Of a stretch of 64,000 nucleotides of DNA, positions 25,366 to 34,300 are shown piece after piece (the first letter of the stretch is position 1; each line of letters begins with the position of its first letter). Location of the stretch: contig CP002190.1 in the NCBI GenBank assembly GCA_000525675.1, positions 1,488,001-1,552,000 of the forward strand, read 5' to 3'. Under the pieces are notes generated by a model, which saw only the letters and a list, made by a program, of their open reading frames with translations, was not told the DNA's origin and did not search any database. Origin of the DNA: Bdellovibrio bacteriovorus W (GTDB taxonomy: Bacteria; Bdellovibrionota; Bdellovibrionia; Bdellovibrionales; Bdellovibrionaceae). The translations under genes and the position numbers were made by a program.

Positions 25366-28281
25366 ATGAAAAAAGTGAAAGTTCTTCTTACAAGTGCCTG
25401 CATTTTCTCGGTTATTTCCTGTCAATTTAAGGAATCAAAACCCGTAAAATCTCATTTCGCGACGTCTGCTCAAGTAGGTGGTTTCATCAATGAACCCAAT
25501 AAGCTTGTTAGCGATGTTCGTCAGCTCACTTTTGTGGGACCGAAGTCTGGAGAGGGTTACTTCTCACCAGATGGAACGAAAATGATCTTTCAAAGCGAAA
25601 GAGAACCTGGAAATCCGTTCTATCAGATCTACATTATGGATTTAGTTTCTGGAAATACTCATAGAGTGTCCCCAGGTCATGGAAAAACAACTTGTGGCTG
25701 GATTCATCCAAACATGAAAAGAGTCATGTACTCTTCAACACATTTGGATCCAGAAACTAAAAAGAAGACTGCTGAAGAGTTTGAAAGTCGCAAGAACCCA
25801 GTGAAGGGTCGCTACGCTTGGAGCTTTGATGAAAACTACGACATCTTTACGTCGGATATTGATGGAAAAAACATTCGTCGCCTAACCAAAGAAAAAGGCT
25901 ACGATGCGGAAGGCTCTTACTCTCCGGATGGACAGTGGATTGCCTTTGCTTCTAATAGAGCTGGCTACACTGAAAAACTCGAAGGCGAAGATAAGAAGCT
26001 TTTTGAACAGGACCCTTCGTACATGATGGATATTTACATCATGAAGGCAGATGGTACGGAGGTGCGCCGCCTAACGACTTCTAAAGGTTACGATGGCGGG
26101 CCATTCTTTAGCGCTGACGGAAAGAAAATTACTTGGAGAAGATTTGCTCCGAATGGATCTACCGCAGAGATTTTCACAATGAATGTCGACGGTTCAGATC
26201 AAAAGCAAGTAACTCGCTTGAAGTCTATGTCATGGGCACCGTATTTTCATCCATCAGGTGATTACATCATTTTCGGTTCAAGTGTTCTAGGATACTCGAA
26301 CTTTGAATTGTTCATTGTAGACACTGAGGGCAAAAGCGAGCCCGTTCGTGTGACTTTCGATGAAGGTTTTGATGGACTCCCAGTTTTCACTCCAGATGGG
26401 AACCAGTTATCTTGGACTCATAGAAACGAAAAGGGCGAATCTCAAATCATGATGTCGACTTGGGATGATGCTTTGGCGCGTAAGCTTTTAAAGCTTCCAG
26501 CGCAAGACCCTGCTAAGGGAGGTTTGCAGCCTGAGATTCGAGCAGAGGACGTGAAGAAATGGGTTCACTACCTAGCCTCTGAAGAAATGCAAGGCCGTGG
26601 CACAGGGACGGAAATTGAGAAAGTTTACTCTCAAAAAATTGCAGACCTCTTTAAGTCTTGGGGTCTAGTTGGAGCGGGTGACAAAGGAAGCTTCTTTCAG
26701 AAGTTCGAATTCACTTCAGGTGTAGAGCTTGGAGAGAAGAATTCACTTGAAGTCGTTGGTTCATTTGAGCGTAAGTATGAACTTTCTAAGAGTTTTGAAC
26801 CCCTTTCTCTTTCAAAATCTGGAGACGTGAGAGAAGCGCCAATTGTGTTTGCCGGGTATGGGATTAAAGCTCCAGCTTCTGACAAACAAGTAGAGTACAA
26901 TTCTTACGCTGGCAGTGATGTGAATGGAAAATGGGTGATTGTACTTAATGATCTGCCTGGAAATATCCCTTCACAGCGTCGCCATTACCTGAATCTTTAC
27001 TCTCGCCTTCAGCATAAAATCACAGTGGCAAAAAACGCAGGTGCTGTTGGTTTGATTCTTGTGAATGGACCAGAGTCTGGTATTCGCGATCAGTTTGGAA
27101 AAGTGAAATTTGAAGGATCTCTTTCAGAAAACAATTTAGCTGTTGTTAAACTCTCAAGTTTGGCAGCTCAAGAACTCTTAAAGTACGCAGGTCAAGATCT
27201 ACTTACTTTGCAAAAGAAGTTAGACAAAGGGGAGTCTTTAGAGCCTATCGCAATTCCCTCTGCCTATATGAAGGCGAGCGTTGATCTGAAGTTTAAAAAA
27301 TCTATTGGCACTAACGTCGTGGCAAAGTTGCCAGTTGCGAATGCAGCTTCTTCAGTCATGGTAGGCGCCCATGGCGATCATCTTGGTCATGGACAATTCG
27401 GAAACAGTCTTGCTAAAGGCAGCGAGGGCGGAAAAACTCACTTCGGTGCTGATGACAATGCCTCAGGTGTAGCGGGAGTGATGGAACTTGCCCACTATTA
27501 TGCAGATCTTAAGAAAAAGAATCCTCGCGCACTTCAGAAGAATATCTATTTTGCGATTTGGTCGGGTGAAGAACTAGGCAATCTAGGCTCGGGTCATTTT
27601 GTAAAAGCGATGAAGCCCTATGGAATCACGACTTACTTCAATATGGATATGATTGGACGTCTTGATCAAAGACTCTTTGTGCAAGGTCTAGGCTCTGGAG
27701 ATAATCTAGTGCGCTTTGCTGAAGAAGTGGGAGTTCGCACAGGGGTGCCTTTAACGGTGCAAGAAGATCCGCATCTACCAACAGACTCTCTATCATTTTA
27801 TATGGCAGGAGTTCCGACGGTGAACTTCTTTACAGGCTCCCATGGTGAATATCACACACCTAGAGACACGGCGGAATTGGTTAATTACGCGGGCGTTGCT
27901 CGAGTACTGGATGTTGTAAAATCCTTTATGAACATGATGATTGATACAAAAATCTCCATGGTAAAATACGTAAAGGTCGCAAGTGCCCAGAACAATCTAG
28001 AAGGCAGATCCTTCCGTGTGTTCCTTGGAACGATCCCAGACTACTCACAAGAAGGTGTTAAGGGGGTTCGCGTAAGTGGTGCCTCTAAAGGAAGCCCTGC
28101 TGAAAAAGCCGGAGTTCAAGAAAAAGACATCATTACAGAGTTCGACGGTATTAAAATCGAGAACCTTTATGACTACGTTTACACTCTTCAAGCTGTGAAG
28201 CCGAATAAAGAGACCACGATGAAGGTCTTAAGAAGCGGAAAAGAAATGGTTTTAAAAATCACTCCGCAACTCAAAGAATAG
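25366..28281 (+). CDS. Lipoprotein: TolB-type propeller + PA + M28 peptidase + PDZ
   Basis: A 971-residue lipoprotein (lipobox VISC, Cys19). In order: a six-bladed PD40/TolB-like propeller (35-385; blades show FSPDGTKMIFQSE, YSPDGQWIAFASN, FSADGKKITW); an M28 peptidase start (~400) with a PA insert (~490-625); the zinc site from ~665: HGDH, GADDNASG, WSGEELG, NMDMIG and SHGEYHTP; then a PDZ domain (870-965; KGSPAEKAGVQEKDIITEFDG) that resembles those of HtrA. The zinc ligands look complete, so it should be an active aminopeptidase at the outer membrane or periplasm. Propeller plus peptidase in one chain occurs in other bacteria. A strong terminator follows. Confidence 0.9.
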   Translation: MKKVKVLLTSACIFSVISCQFKESKPVKSHFATSAQVGGFINEPNKLVSDVRQLTFVGPKSGEGYFSPDGTKMIFQSEREPGNPFYQIYIMDLVSGNTHRVSPGHGKTTCGWIHPNMKRVMYSSTHLDPETKKKTAEEFESRKNPVKGRYAWSFDENYDIFTSDIDGKNIRRLTKEKGYDAEGSYSPDGQWIAFASNRAGYTEKLEGEDKKLFEQDPSYMMDIYIMKADGTEVRRLTTSKGYDGGPFFSADGKKITWRRFAPNGSTAEIFTMNVDGSDQKQVTRLKSMSWAPYFHPSGDYIIFGSSVLGYSNFELFIVDTEGKSEPVRVTFDEGFDGLPVFTPDGNQLSWTHRNEKGESQIMMSTWDDALARKLLKLPAQDPAKGGLQPEIRAEDVKKWVHYLASEEMQGRGTGTEIEKVYSQKIADLFKSWGLVGAGDKGSFFQKFEFTSGVELGEKNSLEVVGSFERKYELSKSFEPLSLSKSGDVREAPIVFAGYGIKAPASDKQVEYNSYAGSDVNGKWVIVLNDLPGNIPSQRRHYLNLYSRLQHKITVAKNAGAVGLILVNGPESGIRDQFGKVKFEGSLSENNLAVVKLSSLAAQELLKYAGQDLLTLQKKLDKGESLEPIAIPSAYMKASVDLKFKKSIGTNVVAKLPVANAASSVMVGAHGDHLGHGQFGNSLAKGSEGGKTHFGADDNASGVAGVMELAHYYADLKKKNPRALQKNIYFAIWSGEELGNLGSGHFVKAMKPYGITTYFNMDMIGRLDQRLFVQGLGSGDNLVRFAEEVGVRTGVPLTVQEDPHLPTDSLSFYMAGVPTVNFFTGSHGEYHTPRDTAELVNYAGVARVLDVVKSFMNMMIDTKISMVKYVKVASAQNNLEGRSFRVFLGTIPDYSQEGVKGVRVSGASKGSPAEKAGVQEKDIITEFDGIKIENLYDYVYTLQAVKPNKETTMKVLRSGKEMVLKITPQLKE

Positions 28282-28294
28282 AGTTACAACTTCA

Positions 28295-28329
28295 AAGAGC
28301 CAGAGATCAACTCTGGCTCTTTTTTTTTC
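28295..28329 (+). terminator. Strong intrinsic terminator
   Basis: AAGAGCCAGAG and CTCTGGCTCT pair around loop ATCAA, followed by TTTTTTTTT. Confidence 0.92.
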
Positions 28330-28465
28330 TTCAAAATTTCTGAAAAGTTTTTTTAGAAAGTGTTTGGAATGTTAGATTTTGAATTAGAAATCTTCCCACT
28401 GTTTAACAATGCCTTAATACAAGCACACAGCATCAAAACCAAATCTGGACTCGCTCTCCTTTAAC

Positions 28466-28494
28466 CCTCTGTGGTCTTATAAGAGTCATAGAGG
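28466..28494 (+). other. Imperfect hairpin next to a ribosome-binding site
   Basis: CCTCT (28466-28470) can pair with AGAGG (28490-28494), and the centre TCTTATAAGA is self-complementary. AGAGG overlaps the SD sequence GAGGAGGAAGAGG used by the gene at 28510, so folding would partly hide it. Confidence 0.35.
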
Positions 28495-28509
28495 AGGAAG
28501 AGGTCATTC

Positions 28510-28911
28510 ATGTCCACGCTGGTTGCTGATTTTAAAAAATATCAAAAAAAAGAAAGAACTTTAACTGTTGCTATAGTTCTTGCCTCAGTAGCTGCGCCCA
28601 TTGCCTCTTCTGTTCTTTTAAATATGAAAGTGGACTGGGTCTACGCACTCCTAGTAGGAGTTTCATTCCTAGCCATTGCTGTGTGGTTTCACCTTGTGAG
28701 ATCGAAAGTTTCTCAACGTTTAATCGTTAAGTACGAGGCTTTGGATATTGGGTCTGTTCTTGCTAAGAAAATCTCAACGGCTACAAATCATCAAAAGTTT
28801 GTTATTACGAATACAGGCTATAATCACTTTTATATTCGCTGCCTAAACACAGGTGAACAGTCTTTGGTATCTAAGCACCGTGTTCGTGAAGATTTCGATA
28901 TCGCGAATTAG
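28510..28911 (+). CDS. Hypothetical protein with two TM helices
   Basis: Not recognised. The 133 residues have a basic N-terminal (KKYQKKER), two close TM helices (~20-40, ~45-65) and a ~65-residue C-terminal domain that could be a small beta-structure (KFVITNTGYNHFYIRC). GAGGAGGAAGAGG precedes the ATG. It is a single gene, followed on the same strand by the esterase gene. Confidence 0.6.
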   Translation: MSTLVADFKKYQKKERTLTVAIVLASVAAPIASSVLLNMKVDWVYALLVGVSFLAIAVWFHLVRSKVSQRLIVKYEALDIGSVLAKKISTATNHQKFVITNTGYNHFYIRCLNTGEQSLVSKHRVREDFDIAN

Positions 28912-28999
28912 TTGTCATATCGCAAGCAATAATTAAATTTCCATATTGAAAATTGATCTACTCATGCCTCTCGGTTCAACTGAGATTCGAGGGGTTTTT

Positions 29000-29872
29000 A
29001 TGAGGGACTTGCGAAAGTATTTTCTATTACTATTTCTTCTTTTCCCACTAAATAAGGCGAGTGCCCATCAACCTTTATTTTTTAAGTATCATCGCTTCCA
29101 TTGCGCTAAGACAGTGACCAGCGGCCTACCTGTGGAGTACTGCTATCGAGATGCTTCCGTAGTGAATAGTCCTGATGTGATTTACTTTTTCCATGCCCAC
29201 GGAGGCAGTGCTAAATCCTGGCAAAGACAAATTCCAGGCACGTATATCATTCAATCTTTTCTAGATGCCCGAGGCTATCGCCCTCAGATTATTAGCATTT
29301 CTTTAGGAGAAGAATGGGCGCTGACGCCGAATTCTCTTTTGATGAGTGTCTTTAAGGATAAGATTTTTCCCTTCGTCGAGAACGCAGTGATAAAGGGGAA
29401 GAAGATTCGCAAGAGGCATCTTATTGCTCAGTCCATGGGGGGATTGACGGCAGTAAATCTTGCGCTTTCGCAGCCCGAAAAGTTCTCAAGAGTGGCCTTG
29501 ATGTGCCCAGCCTTAGCGACGTTAAGTCCGCATAGCTCCGAAGAAGAAATTCAGCGCTACAAGAAAAAATACTTTCTCAGAGATGAAATGCTCGAAAAAC
29601 TTCTGCGTCTATCGAAAATGATTTTCCCCACAAAAGAGACATGGAGTAGTGAGAATGTTCTATCTGTACTTTCTCAAACCAAAAATGCAAACCACCTCAA
29701 ATTTTATCTGACTATAGGCAGATACGATGGATATGGCTTCCTAGAGGGGGTTGAAAAATTCTATCGTCTAGCAAATCAAAAAGGAATGCGTTCAGTGAAG
29801 AAGGTTGTTCCTGGAGGCCACTGCGCTTTCAGTCATCGCGGAACCGCAAAGTTTATTTTAGGAGAACTGTAA
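29000..29872 (+). CDS. Exported alpha/beta hydrolase (esterase-like)
   Basis: A 290-residue protein with a signal peptide (LLLFLLFPLNKASA). The start is ATG 29000 after CGAGGGG; an in-frame TTG at 28946 is less likely. The oxyanion region is IYFFHAHGGSAKSW, the nucleophile Ser is in AQSMGGLTAV (~150) and the catalytic His in VPGGHCAFS; the Asp is probably in IGRYDG. It resembles esterase D-like enzymes. Exported, it could attack prey envelope esters (inference). It overlaps the KH gene by 1 nt (TAATG). Confidence 0.8.
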   Translation: MRDLRKYFLLLFLLFPLNKASAHQPLFFKYHRFHCAKTVTSGLPVEYCYRDASVVNSPDVIYFFHAHGGSAKSWQRQIPGTYIIQSFLDARGYRPQIISISLGEEWALTPNSLLMSVFKDKIFPFVENAVIKGKKIRKRHLIAQSMGGLTAVNLALSQPEKFSRVALMCPALATLSPHSSEEEIQRYKKKYFLRDEMLEKLLRLSKMIFPTKETWSSENVLSVLSQTKNANHLKFYLTIGRYDGYGFLEGVEKFYRLANQKGMRSVKKVVPGGHCAFSHRGTAKFILGEL

Positions 29873-30180
29873 TGGATGACATGGATTTCTATGAGCCCTC
29901 GGGAAGTCACAAAAAGACGAATGTAGATCTTGAAGCCTATCGTGAAGAAGTGAGGACTCTTATAGAGCACATCGTGAAGCTTCTGGTTGATTCTCCGGCG
30001 GAAGTTATCGTGACAACTTATCTGGGACCTAAGACGACAGTCTTTCGAATATCCTGTGCCATTGAAGATGTGGGGCAGGTTATTGGAACTCAAGGTAAAA
30101 CGATTATGGGCCTACGCTCTGTGGTGCATGCTATGACGGCTCGAATTGGGATTCGCTCCATCGTTGAGCTGCCTGTCTAG
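29872..30180 (+). CDS. khpA: KH-domain RNA-binding protein (KhpA-like)
   Basis: A 102-residue protein, a single type II KH domain (30-100) with the nucleic-acid loop GTQG in GQVIGTQGKTI. The N-terminal ~25 residues are charged. The size and the AVEVIV-type strand before the KH loop fit KhpA, which with KhpB binds RNA and affects cell division and translation in several bacteria. It overlaps the esterase stop by one base, so the two are translationally coupled, an unexpected pairing; khpA more often follows rpsP. Confidence 0.75.
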   Translation: MDDMDFYEPSGSHKKTNVDLEAYREEVRTLIEHIVKLLVDSPAEVIVTTYLGPKTTVFRISCAIEDVGQVIGTQGKTIMGLRSVVHAMTARIGIRSIVELPV

Positions 30181-30203
30181 ACTTAAGGACTGCTGGAAAA
30201 ACC

Positions 30204-30240
30204 TGAAAAAGCTAAACAATAAAGACTCGCTTTTTCCTTA
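30204..30240 (+). terminator. Probable terminator after khpA
   Basis: GAAAAAGC (30205-30212) pairs with GCTTTTTC (30229-30236) across a 16-nt loop, followed by a short T-run. The loop is long, so confidence is moderate. Confidence 0.4.
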
Positions 30241-30255
30241 AAATGTAGCAATCTC

Positions 30256-30274
30256 TTTTAGAATTTCTCTAAAA
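30256..30274. promoter_or_regulatory. Small palindrome upstream of the fibre operon
   Basis: TTTTAGA and TCTAAAA around ATTTC, 34 nt before the GTG at 30308. It could be an operator or a leader hairpin. Confidence 0.35.
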
Positions 30275-30275
30275 A

Positions 30276-30321
30276 TTCCGAATAAATATCGAGAACTGGA
30301 GCGTCTTGTGTTTATTCGGAA
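30276..30321 (+). repeat. 11-bp inverted repeat enclosing the SD and start codon
   Basis: TTCCGAATAAA (30276-30286) and TTTATTCGGAA (30311-30321) are perfect inverted copies 24 nt apart. The space between them holds GGAG (30298-30301) and the GTG start (30308-30310). In mRNA this would be an 11-bp stem with the SD and GTG in its loop. Confidence 0.75.
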
Positions 30322-31105
30322 CATTTCTTTGCTAGGACTAGCTTATTTTCTTCTTGGTATCGGTGATATCAATAGCGGCTATCGTTTAAATCCTGGCGAA
30401 GAGCTGGTGGTCATTGCGGGAGCTAGTTGCCAAGCTCTTACAAATCTAGATAGTAGCAAAAGTTATTTCATTCCTACAAAGTCTGCAGCTGAACGCACCA
30501 GTCTTACAAATATCTCTCTACCTAAATTGATTGTCTCAACCTGCCCATCGACGTGTAAAGAAATACTCACTCAAGGTCGAAGTCGCGGAAGTGGTAATTA
30601 TCAATTACTGATGCCAGGCATGAGTCTTCAATCCGTGTATTGTGATATGTCAACGGCCGGAGGCGGCTGGACTCTCGTCACATATTCCCGCGGTGTTTCA
30701 CCTGCGGTCATCACAAAAGATATCTTCGTAAATCCAGTCAATACTGCTTGGTTAACAGATCGGTCAACAGCAGGTCGATTTGCTTCACTTGGAGCTGAAG
30801 TCTTTTCCAAGAGAGTGGGCTCCACAGATGGAATGTTTGTCTCAAGTGTTTATGGGGGAGGCGCTCCTTATATTGATCTAGCCATGGGACCTTGGAACTA
30901 CGATGTCGTTAAATGCACAGGCAATTTGAGACATACAAGCAGAACTGCAGGATGCCCTGGGCAAAATGCCAATGATAACTACAACTCAGCAGACTATTTA
31001 AATTTAACGGTTGATGGGGGGATGATCGGCATTGTTCCCAGCTATGGCCCAGAGCTCTGCTACAGCGGTCTAGGTAATTGTAACTTTGAGTTTTACTTGA
31101 GGTAA
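30308..31105 (+). CDS. Exported protein with fibrinogen-like GGGWT domain
   Basis: A 265-residue protein starting at GTG (GGAG 6 nt upstream). The N-terminal ~20 residues are a signal peptide (ISLLGLAYFLLGIG). Residues ~85-265 start with a Cys-rich SCPSTCKEILTQGRS-type entry and contain VYCDMSTAGGGWTLVTYS, the motif of bacterial fibrinogen-like 'GGGWT' proteins, which are surface lectin-like or adhesive. Later cysteines (CTGNLRH, GCPGQNA, ELCYSGLGNC) are paired as in such folds. It is the first gene of an operon with a small lipoprotein and an S74 fibre, so it may be an accessory or tip protein of the fibre (inference). Confidence 0.7.
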   Translation: MFIRNISLLGLAYFLLGIGDINSGYRLNPGEELVVIAGASCQALTNLDSSKSYFIPTKSAAERTSLTNISLPKLIVSTCPSTCKEILTQGRSRGSGNYQLLMPGMSLQSVYCDMSTAGGGWTLVTYSRGVSPAVITKDIFVNPVNTAWLTDRSTAGRFASLGAEVFSKRVGSTDGMFVSSVYGGGAPYIDLAMGPWNYDVVKCTGNLRHTSRTAGCPGQNANDNYNSADYLNLTVDGGMIGIVPSYGPELCYSGLGNCNFEFYLR

Positions 31106-31110
31106 CGGAG

Positions 31111-31392
31111 ATGAAGCTTTTAACTTTGCTCTTATTTATTTTAATGACCTCAGCTTGCGAAATGAGCGCGCGCCTTAGTTCTTTGGATATCCCGAAAGAT
31201 CTCAGGCCTCCTCAGAAGCCTTCTCCCAGTCCAGAGAGCTTCATCAGCAACAGAACACTCACGAGTACCGAAAATAATTATAAAGTCGATTCAAGTATTG
31301 GTGAAATTTTACCTAAGGTTCAGCAGACCACAGAGGATCAGTATAAAGTTTATATCTCCGCCCAAGGGGTTATATTTTCGGAGTCACTATGA
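31111..31392 (+). CDS. Small lipoprotein of the fibre operon
   Basis: A 93-residue lipoprotein: lipobox TSAC (Cys16), then a Pro-rich linker (RPPQKPSPSPESF) and a short tail in which two stretches resemble each other (STENNYKVDSSIGE and TTEDQYKVYISAQG). The ATG lies 5 nt after the upstream stop, and its own stop overlaps the fibre ATG by 4 nt (ATGA). It may anchor the fibre to the outer membrane (inference). No family recognised. Confidence 0.6.
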   Translation: MKLLTLLLFILMTSACEMSARLSSLDIPKDLRPPQKPSPSPESFISNRTLTSTENNYKVDSSIGEILPKVQQTTEDQYKVYISAQGVIFSESL

Positions 31393-34300
31393 AAAAACAA
31401 ATCCTGCACGTTTCAAAATTTGTTTTATTTTTATGTGTCTTTCTTTTGAAGGCAGTCAGCGCTTCTGCAAATCAAGAGATCACCTTTCAAGGAAGAATCT
31501 TAAAGCCAGACGGATATGCTTTAAAATCAAACTCGGTTCTTTTTGAAGTTATGATTCTTTCTAAAAATGAATGCGTTTTATACTCTGAAAATCATCGCCT
31601 CGATCTGTCTGTTTCCGAGGGTGTTTTTGCATTGAAGGTGGGTAACACTTCAGCGACGGATGTGAATAATAAAGCGGGTACTGAACTTAGCTCTGTCTTT
31701 GATAATCAGAAAACTCTCAATGGTCTTTCAGGGGGAGCTTCCTGTACAGGTCAGTATATTCCAACTGCAGGCGACACTCGTCGAGTCTTGGTTAGATTTA
31801 TTGATGAAAATAATCTACCAATGAATCCACAAACTATCACGAACTCAAATATTTCCTACGTTCCCTATGCGATGAGTTCATCATCTGTTGCTGGTTTTAA
31901 ACCTGAAAATCTTCTTCGCGTTTCTAATGAAAATCTTGCTCCCTTAACATTGCTTCAGTATCAAGAGTTTCTAAAACTTCTCAATGGCTCTTCAACACAG
32001 TTTGTGAGCCCATCAGATTCTCGTTTGACAGACTCAAGAGCTCCGACAGGGACTGCCAATGGAGATTTAAGTGGGTCTTATCCCAATCCAAGTGTTGCCA
32101 AAATTCAAGGCCAAAGCATTGCCGCGACAACTCCTCTAGATGGTCAGGTGCTTCAATGGTCTGCGGGTCTCTGGACTCCAAAAACTCTTCCTGCTGCAAG
32201 TAACGGAACAGTAACTGCCGTTAGCAGCACAAACAGCTACTTAACAGTAAATACTCCGAATTCAACTCCATCCTTAACCCTAAATGTAGGACAAGTTGCA
32301 AACACGGTGGCTGCTGGGGATGATGCGCGCTTCACAAACTCTCGCGCACCTACGGGAGCAGCGTCTGGGGATCTTTCTGGAAACTATCCAGCTCCAACAA
32401 TTGCGAGCCTTCAAGGGAAAGTTCTAGATGTTGCAGCGCCCGTTGAAGACACTTATCTACAGTTTAAAAATAATAAGTGGCAAGGTGTAGCTCTAGATAT
32501 TTCAGATGTGGGCGGAGTCGCAACCCTTCTTTCGGGCTATGTAAAGACCACGGACCTTACGACGACTTTAAATTCTTACACAACTCAATCAGCCCTGCAT
32601 ACGACACTGTCTTCTGCTCAATGTGCTGTTCATCAAGTACCTTCGTATAACGCCACAACAAAAGCTTTCGAATGTAAATCTATTAATACATCTATTGTTG
32701 GAGATGTTTCCGGAACACTCGCAGCAGCAAGTGTTGATAAAATTAAAGGTATTGAAGTCGACCTGACGGATGTTGCTGAAGGAAAAATTCTTAAACATAT
32801 CGGCGGCAAATGGGTTGCAGCCGATGATGCTAATACCATCCCTGGAGCCGCTGTGACGTCCGTAACCGCTGGTGGAGGGTTGTTGCTCAATGGAACTGCT
32901 GGTGGCAGCATCACCTCCACTGGTACTTTGAGTGTGAACGTCGGGACCTCTACGGGGCAAATTCTCCAATTCTCACAAGATAATAAACTTCCTGCCATCG
33001 ATGGAAGTGCTTTAACAAATCTTGCGGTGGCCAACCTCACTGGGACTCTGCCTATTTCTAAAGGCGGGACGGGGGCAACATCGGCATCTACTGCCTTTGA
33101 GGCTCTTTCCCCACTTACGACAAAAGGGGATCTCTTAGCACGTTCTACAGCGGGCTCCGTGAGATTACCCGCCGCAGTGGCAGACTATAAATATCTACGC
33201 ACCAACTCAAGCACCACCACTGGTCTTGAGTATGGGGATGTGGTTGCTACCGATGTTACAGGGGTGATTGGCACCGGAGTCGTTTATAAAACTGGAACTG
33301 GTTATGCCTCTCGTGGATTATCATCTGATCTTGTAGATCTTGGAACCACAATCGGAGTCGTCGCCGGAACCGTGGCTAATGGAATTTTTAGATTGCCTGC
33401 TGATGGTAAAGTTCCCATGGCGAATCTCAACACTGGAACGGGTTCCGGGCAAATTCCACTTTTGAATGCTTCTGGAAAAGTGCCGACGAGTTTACTAGAC
33501 ACAGGCACTACAAATGGACAAATTCCTCTTATTGGAGCTGGAAATAAAATCTCAACAGCGTTGCTTGATACTGGTACAACGAATGGACAACTTGTCACTG
33601 TTGGCGTCGGAAATAAAATTCCGACAAGTCTTATTGATACTGGAACCACAGCAAATAAAATTCCACAACTTGATGGTACGGGAAAACTGCCAAGTTCAGT
33701 GATCCCTGCGGGCCCTTGGGTTTTAGCAAGTCCTAAACTTTACCATGTCGCTGGTACACCAGGCACAGAGCGTGTGGGTATTGGTACCATTGATCCCAAG
33801 GCTAACTTGAGTATTGAAGGGGATGGAATCACAGGTTTTCAATTTAAAACTCGTGGGGCCTTGCCAGTAGACACTTTAAACTTAAGTTTTATAAATAATA
33901 TGGATGCCACTGGGGATTTTTGGATTTCTAAGGGGGATTCAGCAACTACAGCCCCTGTTGCAAGTGATAAATTATTTAAAATAACCAATGAAGGTGTCGT
34001 TGAGATCTTTGCGCAAATGGTTCAAGCGGGTAATGATAAATCCGGAATTCTTGGGTTAAAAACAAAACCTTCAAGTATTGGTGGTACTCGTGATGAAGTA
34101 TCTTTAGAATTCTATGCAGAAAAAGCCAATATAAATAGCTTAACCGGTTTTGTAGGTTATGAAAATCATCCACAATTTGACTTGATGCTGATGAATAGAC
34201 ATACAAGCGGCGCACTCATTCTGGGTACTAAAAACAATCATCATTTCTATATGGACTCCACAGGGAAAATTGGCATAGGGAATTCTGCACCCACAGAAAA

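Noticed and set aside
32589-33649. Minus-strand open frames within the fibre gene
   Set aside because: They are antisense shadows of the repetitive, stop-poor fibre coding sequence, with no SD.
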